Positions 35,013-47,401 of a DNA stretch of 64,000 bases are shown one piece after another. Made by a program: the position numbers and the translations under genes. This DNA is from Sacculina carcini (taxonomy: Eukaryota > Arthropoda > Thecostraca > Sacculinidae). The notes below the pieces were generated by a model. That model did not search any database. It was not told the DNA's origin and saw only the letters and a list, made by a program, of their open reading frames with translations. How positions within the stretch are numbered: position 1 is the first letter of the stretch; the number at the start of each line of letters is the position of its first letter. The stretch lies in contig OU696571.1 of the NCBI GenBank assembly GCA_916048095.2, positions 4,886,001-4,950,000 on the forward strand, in the 5' to 3' direction.

Positions 35013-35878
35013 ATCATTGTTGTTAGAATTAATGCTAATATGAAATTGCGCGTAATGCAGTTTTTCACGTTTATTGTCATCGTAATTTTTAGTAAGCATG
35101 TTAAGTAAGCATGTGTGCGCAGAGGCATATTACACGAGGTGTAAAACTAAATTAAATACATATTATTTATTGCAATTATTTTGTTTAATATATTATTTTT
35201 AGCGTATGATATGTGCAGTAAATGATAGCAAGCAGCGGAAAAAAACTCGACCAAGTGCACTACACGCCGGAAATTTTATTAAATAACCGCATTTTCAGCT
35301 TATTTGAGCGAAAAAGTATCGCATGGATGTTGATACATTTTTGTAAGCCTGCGTGAAGCCTGCATCCCTTCCATGCTGATTTCAATTACGATTCAACAAT
35401 AATTTTTAAATCCAGGCTGCTAATTAAATTAATGACTTTAATAATTAGACTTTCGGGAAAGGGGTTATCATTTAATCCAATAAAATATATATTTTCAGTA
35501 TCAATATGAAAAAATGTATCTACCGCAACTCAGCACTAGTTAAGCTTTTGAAAAAATAAAAAATCCACCCATTCTAATGCACACAAACATACATGACCAA
35601 GACTGATCACGGCACATCGATCACATTTGACGTTTCAATGCAGACGAGACGGCACCGATCTATGGAACGATATGATATATCTTCATGAAGCAAGGAATTG
35701 TGTACTGTGCACTTTTTTACATTTCTGATGCTTGTAAAAATATACCGACTTATAGACACATGGTTGGAGTCGAAAAAGGGCCAAAAAGGTTGAGTTCGGT
35801 TAATGTCATACTTTTTGCAGGTCCCGAGGGTATGACATTAAGCGGTTTCGGCTGTATTGCCAGTGTAGCCAGGCAGCA

Positions 35879-36267
35879 AATTTCGCGCTTGCAAACGAGA
35901 TTAATCTGGATTGCTATTTCACATTTCACATCTCGATGTGCCCCTGGGACAGCCAGCCAACCACTTTCACACCTACCAGACAATCACACCTAGGAATGAC
36001 GCCTGGTTGCTGACATAAATAGTCAGTGAATTATTGTTTGAATGTTGTAGTGATTGCATGCTGTTGTTTACGTTGTTATTGTGTTATCATATGATTTGTT
36101 TATTGTCTTATGATGGAGTCTGGTAACTTTAAAACTTACGTTATATAGGGAAGTTGTTGAGTTGTCTGAATAGAAGCGATCAGAAATTGGCTAGAGACAT
36201 GGAATCGACCAGAAAGAAATTTGTCAAATATGAAACAGCAATCCAGTTTAATCTCGTTTGCAAGCGC

Positions 36268-36272
<5 letters not shown>
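35879..36272. repeat. Short inverted repeat pair (~43-bp arms)
   Basis: CGCGCTTGCAAACGAGATTA at 35882 and TAATCTCGTTTGCAAGCGCG near 36250 are inverted copies extended by AATCTGGATTGCT / AGCAATCCAGTTT. The second arm adjoins a (TA)n tract. Confidence 0.75.

Positions 36273-36352
<80 letters not shown>
36270..36352. repeat. (TA)n microsatellite
   Basis: About 83 bp of TA dinucleotides 45 bp upstream of cuticular-protein exon 3, followed by (TG)n at 36362-36380. Confidence 0.95.
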
Positions 36353-36356
<4 letters not shown>

Positions 36357-36395
36357 GGTATATGTGTGTGTGTGTGTTTGCTTAAATCCTTTCAG

Positions 36396-36521
36396 ATCAT
36401 CACGTACTACATAGATCCAAATGGAATTTACAGAACAGCAATTCATTATCAGTCAGCAGAACACAAGCCATCGAGGTCATCGGACTCTCGCTCATACAGA
36501 TCTCGTCGCGATTCTGTCTGA
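36396..36521 (+). CDS. Cuticular protein, exon 3 (end of chitin-binding RR domain, C terminus)
   Basis: Joins in phase 0 to give [27 protein letters not shown], the conserved second half of a chitin_bind_4 domain (PDG-x-Q-x-V-x-Y-x-AD-x-NGY pattern). A short basic/Ser tail ends RSRRDSV and TGA at 36519-36521. The acceptor is AATCCTTTCAG|ATC after (TG)n. The complete protein is 335 residues: signal peptide, YLPP repeats, SGRY repeats, RR-like domain. Its expected role is a secreted chitin-binding cuticle component. Confidence 0.88.
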   Translation: MITYYIDPNGIYRTAIHYQSAEHKPSRSSDSRSYRSRRDSV

Positions 36522-36589
36522 TTCTCCTTGCAAAACTGCTCATTGGTGGATTGCACACATACACATATAGTTTGTGTGCTGGTGTGTGA

Positions 36590-36590
36590 T

Positions 36591-36646
<56 letters not shown>
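36590..36646 (+). repeat. (TG)n microsatellite
   Basis: About 57 bp of perfect TG. It is followed by CAG and an open stretch of 50 codons (36648-36813) that I could not assign. Confidence 0.95.
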
Positions 36647-36648
<2 letters not shown>

Positions 36649-37054
36649 AGCGACCACTTGAAGGTGGAATACATGCCTGTGTTTGGCTATTCAGGCACTG
36701 CTAGGACTGAGCCAAGAACCATCTTTCTCGTACTGAGGTGCCTCAGCGTCAACCTCAACGGCTGTCCCAGATATGTTTATGGGATAGAGCGCCAATATAT
36801 CTTCCTACTGTGACTGATGCAACAGTTGAAACCTATATTTCGTGTATAAATACAAACACGCGATAGATAAAATATGTCTTTAGTGAGGAAACTGTAATTA
36901 AAGTTTATTTATTGTTCATATATTTTGGTTGAAATTCTAGGTCATATGGTGGGCGTGACCTCAATGGCACCTCTTCACCAGCTTATTGTCGTGGAGGGTT
37001 TAATATTGGTCACGAGAATACGAGAATGTGAATGACATCAAAGGAGAGTTCAAT

Positions 37055-37060
37055 AATAAA
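37055..37060 (+). terminator. Possible polyadenylation signal of the cuticular-protein gene
   Basis: AATAAA at 37055-37060 is the first canonical signal seen about 535 bp after the exon-3 stop codon. Confidence 0.3.
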
Positions 37061-37809
37061 AAAGTGTAAAACACAAAGGGAAAATAAGTTAATGAGTACA
37101 ATTATTTGAATTCGTATATAATAGTTTTTATATTTAAGGTTTTATTGTGCATTGTATCAATTTTGTGACGGAATTTGTTTCAACTAAACGAGTCGCCACA
37201 TTTACTGTTTTCAATTCTTAGCGCTTAAAACTTTCGATCACTGAATAAGCGTAGATTCACAGTATATTGAGATAGAAAGTAAGGAGAAAGAAAAAGACGT
37301 GGTTTTTATGAAAATGAAAAAGAATCAACCAAAAATGGAAACAAAATATGTGAAGAATAAAAAATAAGATACACGAGTATTTTTCCATAAGAGCTTTTAA
37401 TGAATCTTGACGACTTTCTTTGGGCGAATTATATAATCCAACAGCCCCTGTCCACCCAGCAGTAAATGTACCAGATAATTGTACCAGATATAAATCATAT
37501 GTTGTGCCGTGCATTCTGGGGAGGTGGCCCTCTCTAATACGTCTTCCGTGCTTGTGGCACCATAGCTTGAAAAGGGTTAACTCTGCGGTGGCAGCGAGCT
37601 GCACGAGACACACATATGTTCATAAGCTTTGGCTTCTTCCCGTGTAGAAGCTGTCACTCAGACCTCTTTAGCATGTATTGTTGTTGTCTTGCTTTATCGA
37701 TACACAAGTGTAATTCATGTTTGCTTGAGAATGCGGTAATGAAGCACACTGGAATAAGTACGAGTATAACTAGTGAGCTGTGTGTCATGGCGATGGCACG
37801 GTTACAGGG

Positions 37810-38110
37810 GCGTTAATTGTGTCGAGGCTCGGGGGATGACCGCCATCATGTATTAGTGTTCCAAATTTGCTCAGTTGATGAATTACATGGAATCCTCAAC
37901 TATTTTCGCCCTATTCAATTTTAATACATATACCTCAATGAAAAGTATATTGCATAAAGTAAAATTTTCATGTATTTATAGATTTTTACATTTGTCGTGT
38001 ATTTTTATTTTTGGCTATGCTGATTTTGATGATGATAATTTGATGATGATGATTTTGATGATAATATGCCTAATGACCTGAGCTCAGCATAATTTTCGGC
38101 GGGTATAATT
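37810..38110 (+). repeat. Dispersed repeat, copy 1 of a pair
   Basis: Diverged direct copy of 61065-61345. It shares TGTCGAGG-TCGGGGG, GCATTAGTGTTC-type flank, ACATACCTCAATG and TAAAATTT...CATATATTTA, ending in CTCAGCA-AATT.TCGG. Non-coding. Confidence 0.7.
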
Positions 38111-39389
38111 TCCTATTCATACACCCCAGCCAATTTGACGGGGGTATATACACCCCCATACTCCCGAGGATCTACGCCCATGCACGTGTATGTGGGTGTT
38201 TGCGCTCTTGTGTGTTTGTGTGTCTGTGTGTTTGTTTATGTGTGAGAATAATGAGTAAATCTATTTCGCAAAAACATCAGGCTAATGCAACATCGTTAAG
38301 AATCAAACAACACTGATTAAAAACAATTTTCAACCATCATAACGAGCTTGTAGCAACAACAAATGATATGAAACATGAAAGCACATGAAATGACACTTCA
38401 AATCAGCATAAACAAATCTCACAATACGTCGACATGACAGATTATGGTAATAACGCATTACAAGGGTTTTCAGAGCTGACAAAATTGAAGAAACCGAAGT
38501 AGCATGCTATCCAGATTGCCAAGTTGCTGTAGATGGTGGCAAATATCGACAACGATTACATCGGCTCGTGACGGCAGAAGTCCTGCAAGAGTCGGACAGC
38601 GAACGCAAAATGATCTAATGAGTTCCTGTGGGGTGTATCACATAAGGCACACTGAGATGATGGAGCACTATTTCGACCAGGTAACATTTGTCACGGGGGT
38701 CGGTAACGCAGTTGCGTAAATATATGCATATGTGTGTTTGTGTACATGTGTATCATACAACAACAACAACAATATATATTCAATATAGCGCACATATTTA
38801 TACACAGGCACGAAAAAACACAACTTACAGAAACATCACAGCGAGCAGGGAGTAGCACAAATAGAAAAGTGAAAACACGTTTGCCAAATGGGAGCTTGCC
38901 AGATGCCCGTTGGGTATCAGGTATCTCATCCGCCCTTGAAACAGGTTTTGTTTTTATTCCTGTGGAGTGTCTAACCACCCTTTTCATTGCATAACAGTGG
39001 GGGAGACGGTTTACTCGCCGACGACTCGATCATGCATCTGGTTGTACTGGAAATACACGGTTACCAGTAGCAGGGCGAAGCCTGACCACACAACGACGAA
39101 TGCAAGAGATGCAAAAACGGGGCATAGCAACGAAAGCAGGCAATTCAGTGGTGAAAAAGACAAATAGCAATCAAGAACAACACGGGTACAACTCCAGACT
39201 ATTAGTTAATCTCGCCCACCTGTCTGTCCGCTTATACCTGTATACATGAGCGTGTGGTCCTTTTGCCCATACATGTTCACCTGCCGAAATGCCGAAGAAT
39301 GCGAGCTGTCCTGTCAGTGACAATGATATCCGCACTTCTGCTGAATGTGTGTGTTTGTGCCCTTGTTTTTGCCCTTGTTAATTTATGAT

Positions 39390-39560
39390 GGGGGCCCCAA
39401 GTGATGCTTCAGGGGGGCCCCATAATTCCTCGCAACGCTCTGGCGCAGATGATAATTACAAATTCTCACAAGTTCAGACACATGAGCCTCAAACGTTAGG
39501 AGATTATCAATTGTAACACCCAGAAGTCTGCTTTTATGTACAACATCAAAGTCATTACTA
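39390..39560 (-). pseudogene. LINE reverse transcriptase C-terminal fragment
   Basis: On the minus strand, VHKSRLLGVTIDNLLTFEAH followed by VSELVRICNYHLRQ matches the end of CR1/Jockey-type RT, where (N)LGVxxD...LxFxxHV...Cxx(H/R)LR is standard. Its 5' side runs into a (CA)n/(TG)n array. Truncated and inactive. Confidence 0.75.
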
Positions 39561-39624
39561 GCGGGGATTGCCAGCTCGTTTTTTTGCCAGCTTGTTTGCC
39601 GGGGATTGCCAGCTCGTTTGCCAG

Positions 39625-39660
39625 CACACCCACACCCACACCCACACCCACACCCACACC

Positions 39661-39717
<57 letters not shown>

Positions 39718-39720
39718 ACA

Positions 39721-39795
<75 letters not shown>

Positions 39796-39798
39796 ACA

Positions 39799-39863
<65 letters not shown>
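39625..39863 (+). repeat. (CA)n microsatellite with CACCCA and CAAA variants
   Basis: About 240 bp of CA dinucleotides. A short CACACC hexamer array sits at the 5' edge and periodic CCCACACAAACA interruptions occur. Long frames across it are spurious Thr/His repeats. Confidence 0.95.
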
Positions 39864-39869
<6 letters not shown>

Positions 39870-40965
39870 AAATCAAGCAGCTCCATAAATACCGAATACT
39901 CGTAAGAGCACATGAACACGCGCACATGCATACACCCTCTTCTACGGTTGTGAACACACGCGCATACACACAGCGCGCGCACACATACACAGTGCCGCTC
40001 AAACAAACGCCAACACTAATACACGGACAAAATTCTAGTAATATATGACAATGTTGGTCTGTCGATGATCCTGAACACACGGTCGTCAGGAGATTAGTTG
40101 CAGCCCACCAAAATGCTTGTGAGGACAAAACGCAGTTCCTACTTTTAATTATCAATTCGGCATGCGATTTCAAAGCACGTGCAATGTTGAATGTGTGAAA
40201 ACTACTGCGTACGGAGGCTGAGTTAGAGAAGGAAACAGGGGTGAAGGGCGGTGAAATTGTATGCACTGTACTCATTTAGCGGAATCCCACATATTCGTCA
40301 GTCAGATTCCAGGACTTGCTTTCTTTTTTGAAGTCCTTGGCTGGGTGAATGATCCGTTCACAGTGTTCCCAACCCGTCATATATTTGTCAGTTTACAATA
40401 TGATCATTATCTGAATACAAAGTTTAAAATTTCTTACTAACCATTCGGTATGTAACCAGGTATCCCAAGATACTACCCAGCCCTGTGGAGAATATACGAG
40501 AACAAAATTCTGAAAAACTCGTAAATAATAATTGTTTTTCCGACTTCCTACCTGAGGGGCGCTGGTGTTTTGGCTTGGTGTTAAAGAGGGCAGTGAGAGG
40601 AACAGTTTGAAAACCATTGATCTAGATCCACCCGGAACTGGTGCATGGAAAATTTATTCAACCAATAATCTCCCGGTATTTCCCATTTGATCCGTATTCA
40701 GAACCTAGTACGGGGCAATATTTAACCCTTTAAAGTGTTTAATCAAATACACTTTAATATTTTAATTTAGGAATAGCTCAAAAGAATGGGAAATCAATAG
40801 TCAAACTCGTTAAGTTTCTAGCTACGAACAACTAAAACAATTGAAATCCGAAGAATTTCGCGTTTCTGAATTCCGAAGCAAGATTTTTCCGAAATATTTC
40901 GCCACGCATTCGTAGTAATTTCCGCTCACTGAAAAAATATTTGTTGACATTCAATGTCTAATGGC

Positions 40966-41279
40966 CAGTGTCGGAGCCAAGGGGGGCTTGAGGTTGGGTT
41001 GGGTTGGTTAGGCTAGGCTAGGTTAGTTACACTTTCCGCCGTTAAACAGCGCTAGTATCGCATTGCACGGAGCGCGCCTGTTAGCTCCGCCTCCATTTTG
41101 CTACGCGCCCTTTGGATCGATGCGCAAATAGGGTACTGCCGTCCCTTATTATAATAGTATGTAGTCAGCGCTCGAGGGTAGCTCTTCATGCTTCGCCAAG
41201 CCCCCTCAACTATTTCCTTAGACTCCCTCAGCCCCCCCCCCCCCCCTTTCCCATCAGAAAAATCCTGGCGCCGCCACTG
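40966..41279. mobile_element. hAT-like MITE (CAGTGGCGGCGCCA family), copy 1
   Basis: A 314-bp element from CAGTGTCGGAGCCAAGG to TCCTGGCGCCGCCACTG. The flanking 8-mers CTAATGGC and TTAATGGC match at seven of eight. Internally it has AGGTTGGGTTGGGTTGG and a poly-C run. The same family occurs at 61394-61718, with an unbounded fragment at 57660-57775. Confidence 0.8.
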
Positions 41280-41509
41280 TTAATGGCGATTGCAAATGTT
41301 GCCAAGTTGGTGCATCATAGCGTACTCACAGCAAACAATTGACATCATGATTCAGCAGAACTGCATTTTACAAACACTAACTGCTTTCAAAATGTTTTCA
41401 AATTGAAATATAAATTGAAATGCCTGCAAATGTAATTGGATAGTGTCCTTTCATTGTTGTACTGTCTCATTCAAGTTTAGATGAGTTCGTGCTTGTGAAT
41501 ATCCAGCAG

Positions 41510-41571
41510 TGTCAGATATGTGTTCATACCCAAAAGACCTTTTTGGAGTGTCCTCAAATTGCACTTGAAAG
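41510..41571 (+). CDS. Unidentified membrane protein, penultimate exon (tentative)
   Basis: A candidate exon between ATATCCAGCAG|TGT and TTGAAAG|GTAAGT, a very strong donor. It reads CQICVHTQKTFLECPQIALE with a split AG- codon (phase 2), which the next exon completes as Arg. The Cys-containing segment would precede the membrane span. The acceptor could lie 29 bp further upstream at TTTAG|ATGAG. I do not recognise the family. Confidence 0.4.
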
Positions 41572-41724
41572 GTAAGTGTGCTCATTGTGTGAGAGGCAAT
41601 GTAGTGAGGCATGTGTACATCTGAGTTTCTGTTTCTTGTTTGAGTGTGTGTGCATCTCTAATGATTTTCTTGCTGGTAACCCTGTGTGTATCTGTGTGAA
41701 TATATGTGTGTGTGCTTTACAGAG

Positions 41725-41932
41725 ATATGGCGCCAAATATCTTCTCATCGTTGCTGTATTCTGCTTATTGGCTAGTATCTTGTTGTTTGCAATCGGAAAA
41801 CATCGTGAGTGGTGCTTCAACACCAACAACTCCGGACACAGTCAAGACACACCCGTTTCTATGACAACCGAAAGCGCAGGTTTTACAGCGCATCCTCCAG
41901 TTGACTACGAAGCTGTTTATCATGGAAAGTAA
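41725..41932 (+). CDS. Unidentified membrane protein, terminal exon A
   Basis: Follows GCTTTACAGAG| and a (TG)n-rich intron end. The first base completes the codon from 41571, then YGAKYLLIVAVFCLLASILL gives a clear transmembrane helix. A cytoplasmic or luminal tail with Ser/Thr and DYEAVYHGK follows, and the stop is at 41930-41932. It resembles the exon at 52634-52934 in phase, hydrophobic pattern (AVFC..) and a following Cys/Asn-Ser-Gly stretch. AATAAA at 42888 could end the transcript. Family not recognised. Confidence 0.55.
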
Positions 41933-43436
<1,504 letters not shown>

Positions 43437-43444
43437 GTTTGCAC

Positions 43445-44320
43445 CAGGGTTTGTTTGGCTTAAACCATTTGGCTTAAACCATGGTTTAAACCAACCATGG
43501 CTTAAACCAAGTGTTTTTTTCCAACAGTGGTAACCATGGTTTAAACCATGGTTTAAACCAAGTGTTTTTTTATATATAAAAAACATGGTTTTTTGAAAAT
43601 TGTTTTTTTGACAGAAATGATTTTTCTCATATAGGAATGATCAAATATTTTCAGAATTAGTGAATGAGTTCATTAATACAGTTTTAAATCTTCATAAGTA
43701 TTACTATTTGGCATGATTTTAGGGGTTTGCACGATATGGGAAACATATTTATTAACATCTTTGATTTTTGTTGAGGAAACATTGTAGCTGGTATTTATGA
43801 AAAATCCTAAATATTTACGACAAAACATTTGAGTTTCTATGAAAAACACTATTTTTAGAAACCTCTGAGTTAAAAAAACTATGTTTTCTCTGAAAACAAA
43901 CATGAATTAACCTCCATGGATAAAACGATTTTTAGTCACTAGTTTTTCATAAATAAGACCACTGGGTATTTGGTTTGGACTTTGCAAACATATGTGGGTG
44001 TTTAAAATCGACTGCTTTCGCAATTGAAAGCGGTATAAAACTTCCGTTGCCTATAGATGCTACAAGGTGAAATTCAAGATCCTGTGTGTACATTTTTATG
44101 ATTTTATTTTTATATTTTTTAAATATTTACAAAACTCTTGGTAAGTGGTACTAATATATGTTTAACTATGTACTAAATACTATGGTACAATCCTTTTTTT
44201 TATTTGTGTGTGCAAAGTGTAAAAAAAACAAATAAACAAAAAAAACAATGGTTTTTCGTTTTTTTCTATAAAAAACATGGTTTTTGTTTCTTTTGAAAAA
44301 ACCGTTTTTTTCAAGCCCTG
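43445..44320. mobile_element. Non-autonomous hAT-like element, 876 bp
   Basis: Ends CAGGGTTTG...CAAGCCCTG are inverted, and a perfect 8-bp duplication GTTTGCAC flanks it (43437-43444 and 44321-44328). The interior has several GGTTTAAACC palindromes near the left end and T/A-rich hairpin sequence near the right end. No transposase. Confidence 0.88.
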
Positions 44321-44803
44321 GTTTGCACGCATAACTTTTGTTTGAATTTCGTATGACAGTGGCTATGTGATCCAATGTGTGAGCGCATCATGCCGGTCAT
44401 ACACTTGCAACACTCACTGCTCATCAATCGAGCCTGTGCGACACCCACACTGGCTGTATTTCTGGCTGTATTTCTGGCTGACTGATAGGTTCACCTTGGA
44501 AGGCATAGTTCACGTGCCAGCATGTAAACAACGATCATGCAATTATCTGATCCGGAAAATCCACTGCAAGAGTGATCGGATGCTCATTTTAATTCTTCAT
44601 TCCGCGTTGCATTGTGACTAGTTGCAACGCGAAGCCATATATAGTCATGTCAATTTGACCAATCAGTAGTCTGCAGACAGTCACGCTATCCTCAGTGCAC
44701 ACCGGCAGCCGCAGTGCAGTATCAGACAAGTGCGTTCCCTACGGCAAGTATGGTGTTTTTAGAAACGTAATGGTTTTTTGTGATATTCTGTTTTGTTTTT
44801 ACT

Positions 44804-44847
44804 AGGGTGACTTTTTGTTGCGCTAAAAGCTGCGCTGAAACTTTTTG
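44804..44847 (+). repeat. AGGGTGAC-type repeat, left piece, split by the LTR element
   Basis: AGGGTGACTTTTTGTTGCGC followed by GCGCT(A/G)AAA motifs. It continues after the LTR array at 50457-50630. The same family appears at 50631, 55800-56048 and, inverted, at 63660-63804. Confidence 0.65.
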
Positions 44848-44852
44848 CAAAC

Positions 44853-45355
44853 TGTGGTATTGTTGGTCAGAAATTGAACGCCATGCGAAGGAATGAATAG
44901 GGGTGTGAATGCGTTTGCTGAGTTGAGCGAGAGTGTAGGAGAGCGTGTGCGCTTGCGAGCGTAGACTTGTGTGTGTACCTGTGTGTGACTGAGCGTAGAC
45001 TTGTGTGTGTGTGTGTGTGTATGTGCGTCACTGTATTCATGCGTGTGATTCTACTTCGTGTTTGTATGTTTGTATGCAGCGTGTACTGGTGTTAGCGGCT
45101 GGTATGGAATGACGGGAGTGGTGTTGTAGTGCTCATCGTGCGTTCTGTTGTTATGTGTGGACTGGTCGGTGTAGTCTTCTGTGTGCTGTTTGTGTGGATA
45201 TAATTTATGCCAGCCTAGAGAGAGATTATTGCTCTACTGTGTATGTGTGAGTTTTCATCCTGTTGTTGTTAAATCATATTTGTTGTCATCAATAGAGTTC
45301 ATCATTTTACAAGGTAGTTTTGTTTTCGTGGTGTAAAAATGGACATCAAACCACA
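44853..45355 (+). repeat. LTR1
   Basis: 503 bp, TGTGGT...ACCACA. Contains a (TG)n run near 45001-45020 and, at its 3' end, the ORF start codon ATG at 45339. The sequence after it (AGCTATTTCGGC) does not look like a tRNA primer site. Confidence 0.9.
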
Positions 45356-47378
45356 AGCTATTTCGGCTACAACAATGATGAAGAATTTTGACGGTACTGG
45401 CGACGTAGTCGCATGGTTGAAGAAGGCAGAACTTGTGGCCAAGCTGACAGGAGTGACTGAGCTGCATGCGTTTGTGCCACTATTTCTGGAAGGAGGAGCA
45501 TTGTCACTCTACCTCGAGCTCAATGAAGAGGCACAGTCAAGGTACGATTTGATCAAAGCCAAACTGCGAGAAGCGTTTTCCCCCAATCCAGTTGAATCAT
45601 TTGCCATGCTGACGAAGAAGAAGTGGCAAGGAGAGCAAGTGGATGAGTTACCGCAGGTAGATCGTACACTGACTAAACGCCAACTGTTTTCTTTATGTGG
45701 GAAATTGTTGGGCCACTATCCCATTGCCGGGTGGCTCAGACCGGCGTGCAGCTATGTCAAACGTCATTCATCCGATGGTGGCTGGGATGACACAGTCCGG
45801 GAGGAAGTTCTGTCTGTTACACACGACATGCTAGAACAAGTGAAAAGCGATGATCCAGTGCAAGGAAAGTGGTCGGTTTCAGAATCGAAATCTGGTGTTG
45901 TGTGGTGTGACGCCAGTAATCAGGCTATTGGAACAGTAATCGAAATCGACGGAATCGTAGTGGAAGATGCCTCGTGGCAGAGGAAAAAAGATGACTTCAA
46001 TCATATAAACGTCGCTGAGCTTGAAGCTGTATCCAGAGGACTCAATCTTGCAATAAAGTGGGGATTAGAATGTATAGAAGTACGCACCGACTCCGCTACA
46101 GTTTTTGGCTGGCTGCGTGCCACACTATCCGACGAGAACAGAGTGAAGACAAAAGGAGCTGCAGAAGTTCTTGTGAAACGACGACTGGGAGTAGTCAAGG
46201 AGTTAATTGATGAATTGCGTCTCGAAGTGAGATTGATTCTTGTTCCTACAGCAAGTAACAAAGCAGACTCATTGACGCGCATCAACAGGCAATGGATGCT
46301 GAAGCTCGAGAGAAAACCGGTAAACGAAACATGCGGCATGGCGTTGGAAAGAGTGAAAGATCTCCACCGTAGTCATCATATGGGCGTTGACCGAACGTTA
46401 TCTCTCGCTAAGCAAGTGGACCCTACTGTGACACGTGAACAGGTGAAACGTGTGGTGAAGAGCTGTCTGGAGTGTCAGTCTATCGATCCTGCGCCGGTGA
46501 CTCACGAGGCGGGCGAGCTGCACGTGCCAACAGTCTGGACAAGATTGGCAGTCGATGTTACTCATTTCAGATATCGTCCATTTCTGTCTATTGTTGATTG
46601 CGGCCCTGGAAGGTTCGCGATATGGCGAGAGCTGCGTGCAGAGTCGGCAAATGAGATTTCAAATATCCTGAACCAAGTATTTTATGAGCGAGGGCCTGTT
46701 GAACAAGTGCTGATGGACAATGGAACGGTGTTCAAGTCAGAATTACTCAGGGAAACCCTCGATGGCTGGAAAATCAGCAGGTTTTTCCGAGCGGCTTATC
46801 GACCCAGCGGAAACGGTATTGTCGAACGGCATCATCGTACGATAAAGAGGATAGCGGAGAGAGCTGGCATCTCCCCGCTCGAGGCGGTATTTTGGTACAA
46901 CATGGCGCCCAAATCGGATCGAATTGAAGACAAGGCGCCGCATCACAGTGTCTACACATATGCCTGGCGACATCCGGAGGTTTTGCCAGCCCACAATGAC
47001 GACGGCGAGAAGAACTCGGGCATAGAAGTCGGCGATGAAGTGTGGGTAAAGCCACCTGGGGCAAGATGTACGTCGCATTGGTCAAAAGGAAGAGTGACCG
47101 GGATTCAGTCCTCAAACAATGTATCGGTGGATGGAGTACCGAGGCATCTACTAGATCTGCGGCGTGTGTATGATGAAGGCAATAATCGAGATGACGCCGG
47201 TGGTCAAGACGTGGACAATCAGACTCCAGATGACTGTGCAGCGGACACGAACGAAGTGCTCGAGACAACTGACATACATAATGGAGCCGTAGAGGACCGG
47301 AGTGAGCACATTCTTCGGAGATCTACCAGAGAGAGGAGACGTCCGCCTTGGATGGACGATTATTTCGTAGGTGATTGA
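45339..47378 (+). CDS. Retrotransposon Gag/RNase H/integrase fusion, copy 1
   Basis: 679 residues. Residues 1-105 look Gag-like (MKNFDGTGDVVAWLKKAELV). At ~106-150 a segment normally found near the RT connection (RQLFSLCGKLLGHYPIAGWL) follows directly, so protease and the RT palm with its YxDD are absent. RNase H spans ~185-312 with D191, E227, D251 and D310. Integrase has an HHCC zinc motif (H343, H347, C376, C379) and a DD35E core (D406, D460, E496), then a C-terminal basic domain to ~640. The ATG lies inside the LTR. It could supply integrase and packaging functions but not reverse transcription. Confidence 0.9.
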   Translation: MDIKPQAISATTMMKNFDGTGDVVAWLKKAELVAKLTGVTELHAFVPLFLEGGALSLYLELNEEAQSRYDLIKAKLREAFSPNPVESFAMLTKKKWQGEQVDELPQVDRTLTKRQLFSLCGKLLGHYPIAGWLRPACSYVKRHSSDGGWDDTVREEVLSVTHDMLEQVKSDDPVQGKWSVSESKSGVVWCDASNQAIGTVIEIDGIVVEDASWQRKKDDFNHINVAELEAVSRGLNLAIKWGLECIEVRTDSATVFGWLRATLSDENRVKTKGAAEVLVKRRLGVVKELIDELRLEVRLILVPTASNKADSLTRINRQWMLKLERKPVNETCGMALERVKDLHRSHHMGVDRTLSLAKQVDPTVTREQVKRVVKSCLECQSIDPAPVTHEAGELHVPTVWTRLAVDVTHFRYRPFLSIVDCGPGRFAIWRELRAESANEISNILNQVFYERGPVEQVLMDNGTVFKSELLRETLDGWKISRFFRAAYRPSGNGIVERHHRTIKRIAERAGISPLEAVFWYNMAPKSDRIEDKAPHHSVYTYAWRHPEVLPAHNDDGEKNSGIEVGDEVWVKPPGARCTSHWSKGRVTGIQSSNNVSVDGVPRHLLDLRRVYDEGNNRDDAGGQDVDNQTPDDCAADTNEVLETTDIHNGAVEDRSEHILRRSTRERRRPPWMDDYFVGD

Positions 47379-47392
47379 TTGATCTTGAGATC

Positions 47393-47401
47393 AAGGGGGA
47401 G
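47393..47401 (+). other. Polypurine tract before LTR2
   Basis: AAGGGGGAG immediately upstream of the TGTGGT LTR start, the expected plus-strand primer site. An identical tract precedes LTR3. Confidence 0.7.

Noticed and set aside
36648..36813. Open stretch after a (TG)n-CAG acceptor downstream of the cuticular gene
   Set aside because: Fifty codons with VFGYSGTARTEPRT look partly protein-like, and a similar GTART stretch occurs near 21970. There is no phase partner or known family, and the cuticular protein already has a proper stop.
38474..38680. Possible exon between TTTTCAG and GACCAG|GTAACA
   Set aside because: The frame that starts cleanly at the acceptor stops before the donor, and the frame open at the donor has a stop just after the acceptor. 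No consistent exon results.
39536..40275. Long open frames of Thr/His or Cys/Val dipeptide repeats
   Set aside because: They are translations of (CA)n/(TG)n microsatellites on both strands, as also at 11100, 14100-14400, 36600, 43130 and 52370.
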